Source: Paractinoplanes deccanensis (lineage in GTDB: Bacteria > Actinomycetota > Actinomycetes > Mycobacteriales > Micromonosporaceae). Taken from it: a DNA stretch of 64,000 nucleotides. Below are positions 15,908 through 24,055 of this stretch, piece by piece; position 1 is the first letter of the stretch; each line of letters begins with the position of its first letter. The DNA lies in assembly GCF_016862115.1 (NCBI RefSeq), contig NZ_BOMI01000030.1, positions 1 to 64,000 on the forward strand, written 5' to 3'. A program made the position numbers and the translations under genes. Below the pieces are notes generated by a model. That model saw only the letters and a list, made by a program, of their open reading frames with translations, had not been told where the DNA came from and did not search any database.

Positions 15908-18133
15908 ATGTCCGGCACCGTGGAGGGCTTCTACGGGCCGCCCTGGTCGCACGCCGACCGCCTCGCCCACCTGGAGTTCTCCGCCGAGGCCGGTTTCGAC
16001 ACTTTCGTGTACGCGCCGAAGGACGACCCGCATCACCGCGTCCGGTGGCGCTCCCTCTATCCGGCGGCGGAGCTGAGGCGGCTCGCCGAGCTGGCCGCGA
16101 CCGGCCGCCGCCTCGGGGTGCGTTTCGTGTACGCCATCAGCCCCGGCCTGAGCATGGGCTTCGCCGACGACGCCGAGCACCGGGCCCTGCTCGCGAAGGC
16201 CGCCCAGCTCGCCGGCGCGGGCGTCGAGGAGTTCGCGCTCTTCTTCGACGACGTGCCCGCCGAGCTCGCCCGCCCCGCCGAACGCTCCCGCTGGCCCGGT
16301 CCCGAGGGCTCCGGCGCCGCGCACGGCGAGACCTGCGCCCGGTTCGCCGCCGCCTTCCCCGGCCGGCCGCTGCTGGTCTGCCCGACCGACTACGCGGGCA
16401 CGTCCGCCACGCCGTACCGCCGGGGCTTCGCCCGCACCTCCCCGCCCGACACCCTCGTCGCCTGGACCGGCCGCGACGTGGTCGTCGGCACGGTGACCCG
16501 GGAGGAGATCGATCAGGCAGCCCGGTCGTACGGGCGCCGCGTCGTGCTGTGGGACAACTTCCCGGTCAACGACTTCGCCCCGAGCCGGCTCTTCCTCGGC
16601 CCGCTCACCGGACGCACCACCGACCTGGCCGGGTCGGCGCTGGCCGGCGTGCTCGCCAACCCGATGGAGCTGGCCGCGCCGTCCCGCATCCCGCTGGTCT
16701 CGGTGGCCTCGTGGGCGGCCGACCCGGGCGGCTACGACCCCGAAGCGTCGGCGGAACGCGCGTTGCGCCTGGTCGCCGGCGCGGGCGCGGCCCCGCTGGC
16801 ACCGTTCGTGCGCGCCAACAGCTCATGGCCGCCGAGCGCCGTGCAGGACAAAGCCCTGGCTCGCGCCGCCGAACGCGCCCTCGCCTCCTGGGACGCCATG
16901 ACCGAGGCGGCCGCATCCGGCACGCCCCACGACCCTGCCGCCACTGTCCACGGCGGCACCTCACCCACGTCCGATGCCGGCACGACCTCGGGCACGCCGC
17001 TCCTCGACGGCGCCTCACCCACGTCCGATGTCGGCACGACCTCGGGCACGCCGCTCCTCGACCGCACCTCAGCCACGTCCGATGCCGGCACGACCTCGGG
17101 CACGCCGCTCCTCGACCGCACCGACTCGGGCGTGGCGACAGCCGGCCGGGAAGCCCTGGCCGAGATGACCGGCCGCCTCGAAGAGCTGGCCCGGGGCTGC
17201 CGGGCCGCCGCCGAACCGGGGTGGCTGATCACCCCGTTGCGCCCCTGGCTCGACGCGGGCGCGGCGATGGCGGAGGCCGGCCTCGCCGCGGCCCGCCTCC
17301 TGGCCGCGCCGACGGAGGCGCGCCGGCGGGAAGCCCGCGCGGCGCTCACCTCGGCGGAGACGCACTACGCCGACGTGCTGCGGTCGGTCGTGCCGCCCTT
17401 CGCCCGCGCCGTGCTCGACCGCACCGCCCCGCCGGGTCCGGCGCCCGCTCCGGACGGCTCCCCTTGCGTGCCGACCGGCGATCGGCGCACCGCGGGCGAC
17501 GAGGGGCCCGCTTCCCACGGCTCCCCCATCGCGCTGGTGCTGACCGGCAATCAGCGCACCGCGGGCGACGAGGTGCTCGCGGAGTTGGTGGAGTCTTTGG
17601 GATACGCCGTGTGTCCCGCCGGCAACCCACCCGCCGAGCCCTCCGGGGTAGACAGAACGTTCGTTCTGGCTATGCGGGCCGCGCTCGTCGTCGTCACGGG
17701 ACAGGCCGACCCCGCCGCCACGGCCGCCGTCGCGCGCACGCCGGCGCCGCTGGTGGCCTGGCAGGGCTTCGTCCCGCTCGGGCTCGCCACGACCAGCGCC
17801 GTGCTCCTCTCGCGCGACCGCCTCCGCGTCACCGACCCGGCCGATCCGCTCGCCGCCGGCCTCGACGGCGAGGTCACCGTCTTCCGGGGCCGCTCCCGGA
17901 TCACCGTTGCCGGGGTCGGCCCGGACGCCCACGTGGTGGCCCGCCCGTCCGACGACGACCGCGCCGCCCTCTTCCACTACCCGCGCGGCAGCCGGCTCGC
18001 CGACGGCACCACCGCCGCCGGGCCGCGGACCGGCGTCTTCCTTCCCGAGGAGGGCATGGCGCCCTGGCTGCTCACCGCCGAGGCGCGGGCGATCCTCACC
18101 GCCGCCCTCCGCTACGGGCGCCCTTCCCGGTAG
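15908..18133 (+). CDS. GH84-type beta-N-acetylglucosaminidase with repeat linker and extra C-terminal domain
   Basis: A 741-residue cytoplasmic protein. Residues 1-290 match the catalytic barrel of GH84 (hyaluronidase/O-GlcNAcase-like). It opens with GTVEGFYGPPWSHADRL and FVYAPKDDP, and the catalytic aspartate pair lies in ALFFDDVP (Asp114, Asp115). It would remove terminal beta-GlcNAc by substrate-assisted hydrolysis. Residues about 352-405 are three 18-residue repeats. A helical region follows. Residues about 520-741 form a separate alpha/beta domain containing two copies of TGxxRTAGDE and one dispersed 18-bp element. I start at ATG 15908; an in-frame GTG at 15880 would overlap the operator. 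It is divergent from the MBL/LacI pair and ends 22 bp inside the convergent glycosidase gene. Confidence 0.88.
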   Translation: MSGTVEGFYGPPWSHADRLAHLEFSAEAGFDTFVYAPKDDPHHRVRWRSLYPAAELRRLAELAATGRRLGVRFVYAISPGLSMGFADDAEHRALLAKAAQLAGAGVEEFALFFDDVPAELARPAERSRWPGPEGSGAAHGETCARFAAAFPGRPLLVCPTDYAGTSATPYRRGFARTSPPDTLVAWTGRDVVVGTVTREEIDQAARSYGRRVVLWDNFPVNDFAPSRLFLGPLTGRTTDLAGSALAGVLANPMELAAPSRIPLVSVASWAADPGGYDPEASAERALRLVAGAGAAPLAPFVRANSSWPPSAVQDKALARAAERALASWDAMTEAAASGTPHDPAATVHGGTSPTSDAGTTSGTPLLDGASPTSDVGTTSGTPLLDRTSATSDAGTTSGTPLLDRTDSGVATAGREALAEMTGRLEELARGCRAAAEPGWLITPLRPWLDAGAAMAEAGLAAARLLAAPTEARRREARAALTSAETHYADVLRSVVPPFARAVLDRTAPPGPAPAPDGSPCVPTGDRRTAGDEGPASHGSPIALVLTGNQRTAGDEVLAELVESLGYAVCPAGNPPAEPSGVDRTFVLAMRAALVVVTGQADPAATAAVARTPAPLVAWQGFVPLGLATTSAVLLSRDRLRVTDPADPLAAGLDGEVTVFRGRSRITVAGVGPDAHVVARPSDDDRAALFHYPRGSRLADGTTAAGPRTGVFLPEEGMAPWLLTAEARAILTAALRYGRPSR
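16961..17122 (+). repeat. 54-bp in-frame tandem repeat, three copies, in GH84 gene
   Basis: Units begin at 16961, 17015 and 17069. Each encodes SPTSDAGTTSGTPLLDxx with one or two substitutions. The array forms a flexible Ser/Thr-rich linker after the catalytic barrel. Near-identity of the copies indicates recent expansion. Confidence 0.9.
17650..17667 (-). repeat. 18-bp dispersed element inside GH84 gene
   Basis: The minus strand reads AGAACGAACGTTCTGTCT, identical to the three copies in the ROK-SIS linker and to the copy at 31068. In the GH84 reading frame it encodes DRTFVL within the C-terminal domain. Confidence 0.9.
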
Positions 18134-19884
18134 TCCTTCCACGTGCGCGCGACGAGCGCCAGGTCGTCGGCGGTCAGCTCCTCGCCGGACCGGTCGAGGC
18201 GCTCGGCGTAGTAGAGCGCCGGCACCCCGAGCCGGGCCTGCGCCTCGACGTAGGCCCGCCACTGGGCGCGGTCGCCGATCGGCCACTGGTCGGTGTCGAT
18301 CAGGTGGTGCGGCAGGCAGGCGCGCACCACCGCGTGCCGGAACGCCAGTTGGCCGGCGGCCGGGACCTCCGCGCCGGACGGGTCGCGTTCGAGGATGTCG
18401 TTGAGCCGGATCATGTCGGTGACGTCGCCGAAGCCGGGATGCGGCGTGTGGGTGACCACGAGCGCGTCCGGCTTGGCCCGCTTCGCCGCCCGATGGATCG
18501 TGGCCAGCAGGGTGTGCAGCAGCGCGATGCCCCAGGGCGCGCCCGGGTCCGCGCCCGGCCGCAGCAGGCCCCGGCCGGTCGGCGACCGCTGGGTGAAGTC
18601 AATCTTGAAGCCGTCCGCGTCCAGGCCGCCGGGCCCGAGCAGCCGTTCGACGATCGCGGCGAGCCGCTCGCGGTAGGCCGGGCTGCCCGGGTCGGCGGCG
18701 ACCGGCGTACCGGCCGGATCGGTCACGCACTCCCCGGCCGGCAGACCCGCCGGGTCCCACGCCTTCCACCACAGCAGCACCCGCTGCCCGGCCGCGTGCC
18801 GCTCGGCGATCCACGCGCGCAGGTCCGGCCAGCGGCTGACGTCCGGCTCCGCGGTGCCGTAGGCGAGCTGCCACCGATCGTCGACGACCACCGTCCCCGG
18901 CACCACGCCGTGCTCGGCGAGCCGGGCCAGCCACTCGTCGTACCGCCGCTGCCTTGACATCTCGAACGCCGTCACGACACCCGCCGGCACCACGGCCGGG
19001 CCGAGCTCGTCCAGGTGGTACGGGTGCGAGCCCGGCTGCCCGGGAATCGGCGCGGCCGCGCACTGCGCCCCCCATCCGCAGAACAGCGGCTCGGCCCACC
19101 AGGCGGCCCGCCCGGGCTCCGCCGCCCCGAGATCGTCCCGGTAGCGCGTCAGCCCCTGCCACGGGTCGTCCACCCGCCGCAGCACCACTGCCGGCGTCTC
19201 GAAGAGCCCGTCGACCCGGGTACGGCCCTCGTAGTCCACGGAGAACAGAAAGCCCCCGTCCAGCGGGTCGTAGCGCAGCTCCGGAAACCGCAGCGCCGCC
19301 ACGTCGGCGACCAGCGCGGCGCTGAGCCACCCGGTAGGACGGCCGAACACGAAGCACAGCGGCGGCGGCGAGAACACCCCGTGCAGCCGCCCGGCGGACG
19401 CGTCCCCGACGATGCCCAGCGACGCGCCGACGCCGGCGGGCCGCACCACCTGCACCGGCTCGGTGGGCGTGGGCACGAAGACCGTGGCGTACTCGATGGA
19501 CGACCGGAACGTGCCACACGCGCCGTCGAGCAGCGTCGCCCGCCCGCCGAGCAGCCGCACCTCGCCGAGCGCGCCCGCGCCGCGCACCCGCGCCCGCACC
19601 TCCACCCGGTCCTCGAGACAGCGCAGCACCACGCTTTTGGACGCCCAGGCCGCGCTCGCCATCGTGACCTCGACCTCGACCGGTTCCCGGCGCACGGTGA
19701 CCTGCGGCCGGCCGTACGAGTCGTCCGGCACGTCGACGCGGTCGACCGAGGCGAGCAGGCTCAGCCGCGACCAGATCCGCCCGTCCGGGTCGGCGAGCAC
19801 CGCCTCGAGCGTGGGCACGCGCACCTGGAGCACATAGCCGGCGGCCGTCACGGTCCAGGTGCCGTCGCCCTCGGTGATCTTTAT
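18112..19884 (-). CDS. Clan GH-D-like glycosidase (alpha-galactosidase/GH36-like) with ATA in place of ATG
   Basis: About 590 residues, no signal peptide. An N-terminal beta-sandwich (residues 1-270) is followed by a TIM barrel with the clan GH-D pattern VVDDRWQ, then RVLLWWKAW and DADGFKIDF, whose final Asp is the expected nucleophile. I therefore infer a retaining alpha-glycosidase of the GH27/GH36/GH31 type, substrate unknown. The start is a problem. The kinase stop reads GCATAAAG, so the codon where ATG would be expected, eight bases after the ribosome site GGGGAG (bases 19897-19892), is ATA. The first ordinary start is GTG 19851, without a ribosome site. I give the ATA position as the structural start. 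The stop overlaps the convergent GH84 gene by 22 bp. Confidence 0.8.
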   Translation of the reverse strand: MKITEGDGTWTVTAAGYVLQVRVPTLEAVLADPDGRIWSRLSLLASVDRVDVPDDSYGRPQVTVRREPVEVEVTMASAAWASKSVVLRCLEDRVEVRARVRGAGALGEVRLLGGRATLLDGACGTFRSSIEYATVFVPTPTEPVQVVRPAGVGASLGIVGDASAGRLHGVFSPPPLCFVFGRPTGWLSAALVADVAALRFPELRYDPLDGGFLFSVDYEGRTRVDGLFETPAVVLRRVDDPWQGLTRYRDDLGAAEPGRAAWWAEPLFCGWGAQCAAAPIPGQPGSHPYHLDELGPAVVPAGVVTAFEMSRQRRYDEWLARLAEHGVVPGTVVVDDRWQLAYGTAEPDVSRWPDLRAWIAERHAAGQRVLLWWKAWDPAGLPAGECVTDPAGTPVAADPGSPAYRERLAAIVERLLGPGGLDADGFKIDFTQRSPTGRGLLRPGADPGAPWGIALLHTLLATIHRAAKRAKPDALVVTHTPHPGFGDVTDMIRLNDILERDPSGAEVPAAGQLAFRHAVVRACLPHHLIDTDQWPIGDRAQWRAYVEAQARLGVPALYYAERLDRSGEELTADDLALVARTWKDYREGRP

Positions 19885-21284
19885 GCCGCTCTCCCCTCGG
19901 CCGCCGCGACGAACCTGTCCATCATGTCGTCGTATGCGGCGCCGCCGCCCGTGAGCCGCTCGGCGTCGAGCGCCGGCGCCTCCCCGCCGCCCGCTCGCAC
20001 CGCCGCCAGCAGAGCCGCGCCGACGGCGACCGTCTCGGGCTCGCGGACCAGGCGGACCCCGCTGGGCAGGACGCGTGCTTTGACCCGTACCCACGAGGGG
20101 TTGACCGCGACCGGACCGCCGAAGAGATGGACCACCGGGTCCGCGGCCTCGCCGGCCAGGCGGGCCTGCTCGGCGAGCATCCAGCGGGTCTGGAGGCTGA
20201 GCCCTTCGAGCAGCGCCTTGGCCAGCTCGGCGGGACCGTGCTCCGGCCGGCGCCCGATCACCCGCAGCCGGGCCGCCGGATCCGGCGCCGGCGTCTGGCG
20301 GCCGGCGAGATAGGGCAGGACGATCACCCCGGTCGGCGCGTCGCCGAGCCGCGGCACCCGCGCGAAGTGGTCGCCCTCGTGGTCGAGCCACCAGGCGACC
20401 GTGGCGCCCGCGCCGGCCGACCCGGCGAGGACGGCACGATGGGTGCCGCCCACCGTGACCACGGAGCTCATGCCCGCCCGGCCCACCGCTACAGGATCCG
20501 GCACTCCGCTCACCACCGTCATGACGGCCTCGGCGGTGCCGACCGAGTCGGCCACGTCGCCCGGCTCGCGCACCCCGCAGGCGTACGCGCCCACCTGGTG
20601 ATCGTGCCCCGCCACCACGACCGGCGTCCCGTGCCGCAGGCCGCTCGCCACGAACGCGGGATCGCTCACCACGCCGGCGACCGAGCCCGGGGCCACCACG
20701 TCCGGCAGCTGCCGCGGGTGCAGGCCCACCTCGGCCAGCAGCTCCGCGTCGAACGTCGTGGCGAGCGCTTCGCCCGCGCCCGGCAGGCGGTAGGCCATGC
20801 TGCGACCGGCGAGGGTGTGGTCGGTGGCGAGCCGGCCGGTCATCAGATGGCAGCCGAGGTCGGCCACGCCCGCCCAGCGATCCACCGCGCGGCCCCGGTC
20901 GCGCAGCCACGCCAGCTTCGCCAGCGGCACCTTGGCGCTGGGCCGCACGCCGGTCGCGCCGATCAGCCGCTCCCGCCCGAGCCGCCGCGCCAGGGCCTCG
21001 GCCGCCGCGCCCGCGCCCTGGTCGTTCCAGCGCAGCCACGGCCCTCGCGGGTCTCCCCCGGCGCCGAGCGGCACGCCGGTCTCGGCCATGGAGGCGATGC
21101 CGACGGCCTCCGGCGACTCGTCCCGCAGGACCCGCCCGATCAGATCGAGCAGCACGCCTTTGAGCGCGCCCGGCTCGGGCGTGGGCGCCGCGGCGAGCGC
21201 GCGGACCCGCGGCCGCGCTCCCACGTCGACCAGGGCGACCTTGGTGTTGGTGGTCCCGATGTCGACGCCGAGCACGGTGGGCAC
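19881..21284 (-). CDS. FGGY-family carbohydrate kinase
   Basis: A 467-residue FGGY kinase. The phosphate-binding loop is LGVDIGTTNTKVAL at the N-terminus. FGGY_N extends to about residue 225. The C-terminal part includes GHDHQVGAYACG and HLFGGPVAVNPSW. It should phosphorylate a five- to seven-carbon sugar or polyol with ATP; the substrate cannot be read from sequence. I start at GTG 21284 because the motif begins two residues later. The longer TTG frame at 21362 runs into the thioredoxin gene. It is directly upstream of, and overlapping, the clan GH-D-like glycosidase, so the two are co-transcribed and probably act on the same sugar. Confidence 0.87.
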   Translation of the reverse strand: MPTVLGVDIGTTNTKVALVDVGARPRVRALAAAPTPEPGALKGVLLDLIGRVLRDESPEAVGIASMAETGVPLGAGGDPRGPWLRWNDQGAGAAAEALARRLGRERLIGATGVRPSAKVPLAKLAWLRDRGRAVDRWAGVADLGCHLMTGRLATDHTLAGRSMAYRLPGAGEALATTFDAELLAEVGLHPRQLPDVVAPGSVAGVVSDPAFVASGLRHGTPVVVAGHDHQVGAYACGVREPGDVADSVGTAEAVMTVVSGVPDPVAVGRAGMSSVVTVGGTHRAVLAGSAGAGATVAWWLDHEGDHFARVPRLGDAPTGVIVLPYLAGRQTPAPDPAARLRVIGRRPEHGPAELAKALLEGLSLQTRWMLAEQARLAGEAADPVVHLFGGPVAVNPSWVRVKARVLPSGVRLVREPETVAVGAALLAAVRAGGGEAPALDAERLTGGGAAYDDMMDRFVAAAEGRAA

Positions 21285-21315
21285 GGGCCCAGTCTGTGCG
21301 AGCCCGCCCGCCCGA

Positions 21316-21669
21316 TCAAGCGCCGAGCTTCGCCCGCACCTCGTCCATGTCGAGCTCCTCAACGGCCGTGATGACCTTTTCGAGCGACGCCGCCGGCAGC
21401 GCCCCCGGCTCGGAATAGACCATGACCCCGTCCCGGAACACCATCAACGTCGGAATCGACGAGATCCCGGCGATCGCCGACAGCCGCTCCTCCGCCTCGG
21501 TGTCCACCTTGGCGAAGACCATGTCCGGGTGCTGCTCACTGGCCCTCTCGAACACCGGCGCGAAGCTCCGGCACGGCGCGCACCACTCAGCCCACCAGTC
21601 GACCAGCACGATCCCGTCGCCGGTCACCGTCTGCTGGAACGACTCCTTGGTCAGGTTCACCGTACTCAT
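21316..21669 (-). CDS. trxA: Thioredoxin
   Basis: A 117-residue thioredoxin with the active site WAEWCAPCRSF (Cys at about 30 and 33) and the conserved cis-proline region ISSIPTLMVF. It reduces protein disulfides in the cytoplasm using thioredoxin reductase, which is not in this window. The ATG at 21669 starts the family domain directly. It lies 31 bp upstream of the FGGY kinase and overlaps the 3' end of the EamA gene by 83 bp in another frame. The C-terminal 12 residues extend slightly beyond the usual fold. The gene symbol is given for family, not for proven role as the main thioredoxin. Confidence 0.9.
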   Translation of the reverse strand: MSTVNLTKESFQQTVTGDGIVLVDWWAEWCAPCRSFAPVFERASEQHPDMVFAKVDTEAEERLSAIAGISSIPTLMVFRDGVMVYSEPGALPAASLEKVITAVEELDMDEVRAKLGA

Positions 21670-22597
21670 GCCGCATTGTCTCCCCTCGTTGCGAGCGCAT
21701 CCGCCAAACGGCGCGACCGGCCCGGAAATTCCGCAACAGGGGCTGGCCCAGCAGGACGCCGAGGAAGACCAGGATCAGGCCGCCGATCTGCTGGACGGAG
21801 AGCGTCTCGTGGGCGACGGCCGTGCCGAGCAGGACGCCGGTCACCGGGTTGAGAAGGCCGGCGAGGCCGACCGTGCCGGCGCTGAGGTGGCGCAGGCCGG
21901 TGAACCAGGCGGCGAAGGCGACCGCGGTCGCCACCACCGTGATGTAGCCGAAGCCGAGCAGCGCCGGGGTGTCGAGGGCGGGCGGGGCGCCCTCCAGCAG
22001 CACGGCGGCCGGGACCAGCATCAGGCCGCCGGCGATGAGCTGCCACGACGTCAGGGAGAAGACGTCGACGTCCGAGCTCCACTTCTTCGCCAGGATGTAG
22101 CCGAACGAGGACATGACCATCGCCGAGACCGAGGCGAGCACGCCGCGGGCGTCGACGGCGACCGGGCCGGTGAGCAGCATCAGGCAGACGCCGGCGACGC
22201 CGATGACGGCGCCGGCCAGGTGGGGCGCCCGTGGGCGCTCGGCGAGGGCGGCCCAGGCGAAGAGCATCAGCACGACCGGCGAGGTGGCCATGATGGTCGA
22301 GGCGATGCTGGTCGGCAGGGTCTGGGCGGCCAGGTAGACGAGGGCGAAGAACGCGCCCATGGTGAGCGTGCCGAGCACCAGCGACCTCCACCACCACGAT
22401 CCGGTGGGCAGCTTGCGGCGCACGAGCAGCAGCAGGAGCCCGGCCGGCAGAGCGCGCAGGGCCGCACCGTACAGTGGGTAGTCGGCCGGCAGGAACCGGT
22501 GGGTGACGAAGTAGGTCGTTCCCCAGGTGATCGGCGCGAGCGCCGTGATGACCGTCCATCGCCAAGTAGCTTCCACGGAAGGTATAGTAGCTTCCAT
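21587..22597 (-). CDS. EamA/DMT-family transporter
   Basis: A 336-residue drug/metabolite transporter with ten predicted membrane segments in two EamA repeats (about residues 12-140 and 150-290). It includes ITWGTTYFVTHRFLP and GYITVVATAVAFAAWF. It probably exports a metabolite or amino acid. The C-terminal 45 residues are hydrophilic, basic and overlap thioredoxin. The N-terminus contains a duplicated MEAT/VEAT segment created by two tandem operator palindromes. The start could be ATG 22597 or GTG 22576. ATG 22597 overlaps the divergent MarR start codon in the tetranucleotide CATG. The gene is almost certainly repressed by that MarR protein. Confidence 0.87.
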   Translation of the reverse strand: MEATIPSVEATWRWTVITALAPITWGTTYFVTHRFLPADYPLYGAALRALPAGLLLLLVRRKLPTGSWWWRSLVLGTLTMGAFFALVYLAAQTLPTSIASTIMATSPVVLMLFAWAALAERPRAPHLAGAVIGVAGVCLMLLTGPVAVDARGVLASVSAMVMSSFGYILAKKWSSDVDVFSLTSWQLIAGGLMLVPAAVLLEGAPPALDTPALLGFGYITVVATAVAFAAWFTGLRHLSAGTVGLAGLLNPVTGVLLGTAVAHETLSVQQIGGLILVFLGVLLGQPLLRNFRAGRAVWRMRSQRGETMRHEYGEPDQGVVPADGDRRRDRAGRLVG

Positions 22598-22602
22598 GGA
22601 AG
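22570..22602. promoter_or_regulatory. Tandem MarR operators and leaderless promoter
   Basis: CTTCCACGGAAG (22570-22581) and CTTCCATGGAAG (22591-22602) are palindromes spaced 21 bp, two helical turns. Between them TATAGT (22583-22588) lies seven bases before the MarR ATG at 22596, so the MarR transcript would begin at or next to its start codon. Binding at both sites would block both divergent genes. Confidence 0.7.
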
Positions 22603-23111
22603 ATAACGTCGAACTCGATCACGTCGCGCGCATCCAGCGGGCCTGGAGCCGGGAGCGGCCCGACCTCGACGTCAGCCCGCAGGGGGTGATCGGCCGCCTC
22701 CACCGGGTCGCCGGCCACCTCACCGAGCAGCTCCAGGTCGTCTACCGGCGGTACGGGCTGGGCGAGGGCGAGTTCGACGTGCTCGCCACCCTGCGCCGCT
22801 CCGGCGAGCCCTTCGAGCGCGCCCCCGGCGAACTGGCCGCGCACACCATGGTCACCACCGGCGCCATGACCAAGCGCCTCGACCGTCTCGAACGCGACGG
22901 CCTGGTCGCCCGCCGCCCCAGCGCCACCGACGGCCGGGGCCGCGTCGTCGCCCTCACGGAAGCGGGCCGCGAGCTGATCGACCGCGCCTTCACCGACCAC
23001 ATGCGCAACGAGCGACGCCTGCTCGACGAGCTCTCCCCCGCCGACGCCGAGCAGCTCGAAGCCATCCTCACCCGGTGGCTGGCGCTGCTCGAGCCGCCGG
23101 CGCCGGCCTGA
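22596..23111 (+). CDS. MarR-family transcriptional regulator
   Basis: A 171-residue winged-helix regulator. A helical dimerisation segment VIGRLHRVAGHLTEQLQVVYRRYGL is followed by the DNA-binding helix TTGAMTKRLDRLERDGLVARR and a wing RPSATDGRGRVVALTEAG. I choose ATG 22596, where the protein begins and two operator palindromes straddle the codon; the frame is open back to 22527 without a ribosome site. It is divergent from an EamA transporter, the classic arrangement of a MarR repressor with an exporter gene that is released by the exported compound. Confidence 0.92.
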   Translation: MEDNVELDHVARIQRAWSRERPDLDVSPQGVIGRLHRVAGHLTEQLQVVYRRYGLGEGEFDVLATLRRSGEPFERAPGELAAHTMVTTGAMTKRLDRLERDGLVARRPSATDGRGRVVALTEAGRELIDRAFTDHMRNERRLLDELSPADAEQLEAILTRWLALLEPPAPA

Positions 23112-23114
23112 CGC

Positions 23115-23537
23115 TCACCGCGCCGACTGGCTCTCGATCGACCGGCCGAGGGCCCGGGCCACCTGATGGAACACCCGCTCGTCCGCGCTGGCGTAGACGA
23201 CGACGTCGGCTCCTCGGTACGAGGCGTGGATCTCCCACCGGTGCGCACGCCTGCGCCACCCGCCCCAGCCGACGCCGGCGGCGACCACCACGACGGCCCC
23301 CGCCACGGCCCACATCCAGGTGGCCCGCACCGCCACGGCCACCCCCACGGCAGCCACCGCAGCCACCAGGCTCGCCGCCACGACCGCCCGCACCCCGGCC
23401 GAAGCCGACGGCGCCGCCCGCACCACGCCGGCCCGATGCAGCTCCCGAAGCGCGAAGGTGCATTCCGGCTGCGCCAGCCACACGAAACGATCGCTCGTGA
23501 CGACGGCGTCCGGGCCCCGGTAGTAGGTCCTCGCCAT
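23115..23537 (-). CDS. Small membrane protein resembling DUF6232
   Basis: A 140-residue protein. The N-terminus MARTYYRGPDAVVTSDRFVW and a C-terminal soluble part with VVVYASADERVFHQVARAL flank two hydrophobic segments at about residues 48-93, which would be a membrane hairpin. This resembles the actinobacterial DUF6232 proteins, of unknown function. The ATG at 23537 has GGGGGAG six bases upstream. It is convergent with the MarR gene, with only three bases between stops. The family assignment is from memory of its signature and is moderate. Confidence 0.75.
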   Translation of the reverse strand: MARTYYRGPDAVVTSDRFVWLAQPECTFALRELHRAGVVRAAPSASAGVRAVVAASLVAAVAAVGVAVAVRATWMWAVAGAVVVVAAGVGWGGWRRRAHRWEIHASYRGADVVVYASADERVFHQVARALGRSIESQSAR

Positions 23538-23605
23538 GGCCGCTCCCCCTGCCGGGCCTCTGCCGCGCAGCGTACAAAAGCGAGCCTCTGATCGACACCG
23601 ATCCG

Positions 23606-24021
23606 TCAGGTCACGGACTCGGCGAACCGCCCGGGCCGGGTAGGGATCGAGATCGGCGACCGGCGGAGAGCACCGGGACCCTCCAGCTGCACGCCGCCAC
23701 GCACGGGCCGCAGGCTGAGCCCCGGCGCGTTGACCACCCGGCCGACGGGCACCGCCCCGGCCGTCCTCGTCACCAGGCACGGCGCGGCCGAGCCCGGCGC
23801 GCCCGGGTCGACGAGCGGCACCGTGGCGCCCAGCGGTTCCAGCAGACGCGGCGACGGCCTCATCGCCGTACACAAAGGCCCCTGCGGGAAAGAACACGAT
23901 GTGCGCGCCGCCGGGGATCCGCAGCCGCGGCTCCCGCTCGGCCGCCTGGGCGACGGTCAGCTCGTCCAGCGCACAGCCCGGCGCCGATGATGCCCGCCCC
24001 GGCCACCGCCACCTGGACCAT
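23606..24021 (-). pseudogene. Decayed FAD-dependent amino-acid-oxidase-like gene
   Basis: The minus strand begins with ATG and MVQVAVAGAGIIGAG, an intact dinucleotide-binding start typical of DAO-family flavoenzymes. The similarity then jumps into other frames: CALDELTVAQAAEREPRL, then HIVFFPAGAFVYGDEA, and finally, in a third frame, VNAPGLSLRPVRGGVQLEGPG. The whole remnant is about 415 bp where an intact gene would be about 1.1 kb, so large internal deletions and at least two frame changes are present. No continuous product is possible. Confidence 0.65.
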
Positions 24022-24055
24022 GCGGAGGGCGTACCCCGTCGGCGCGGCGCGAACC

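Noticed and set aside
21316-21669. Thioredoxin as part of the glycan or arsenic system
   Set aside because: It is next to both, but its only evident link is overlap with neighbouring genes; no shared regulatory site is seen. ArsC can use any thioredoxin.
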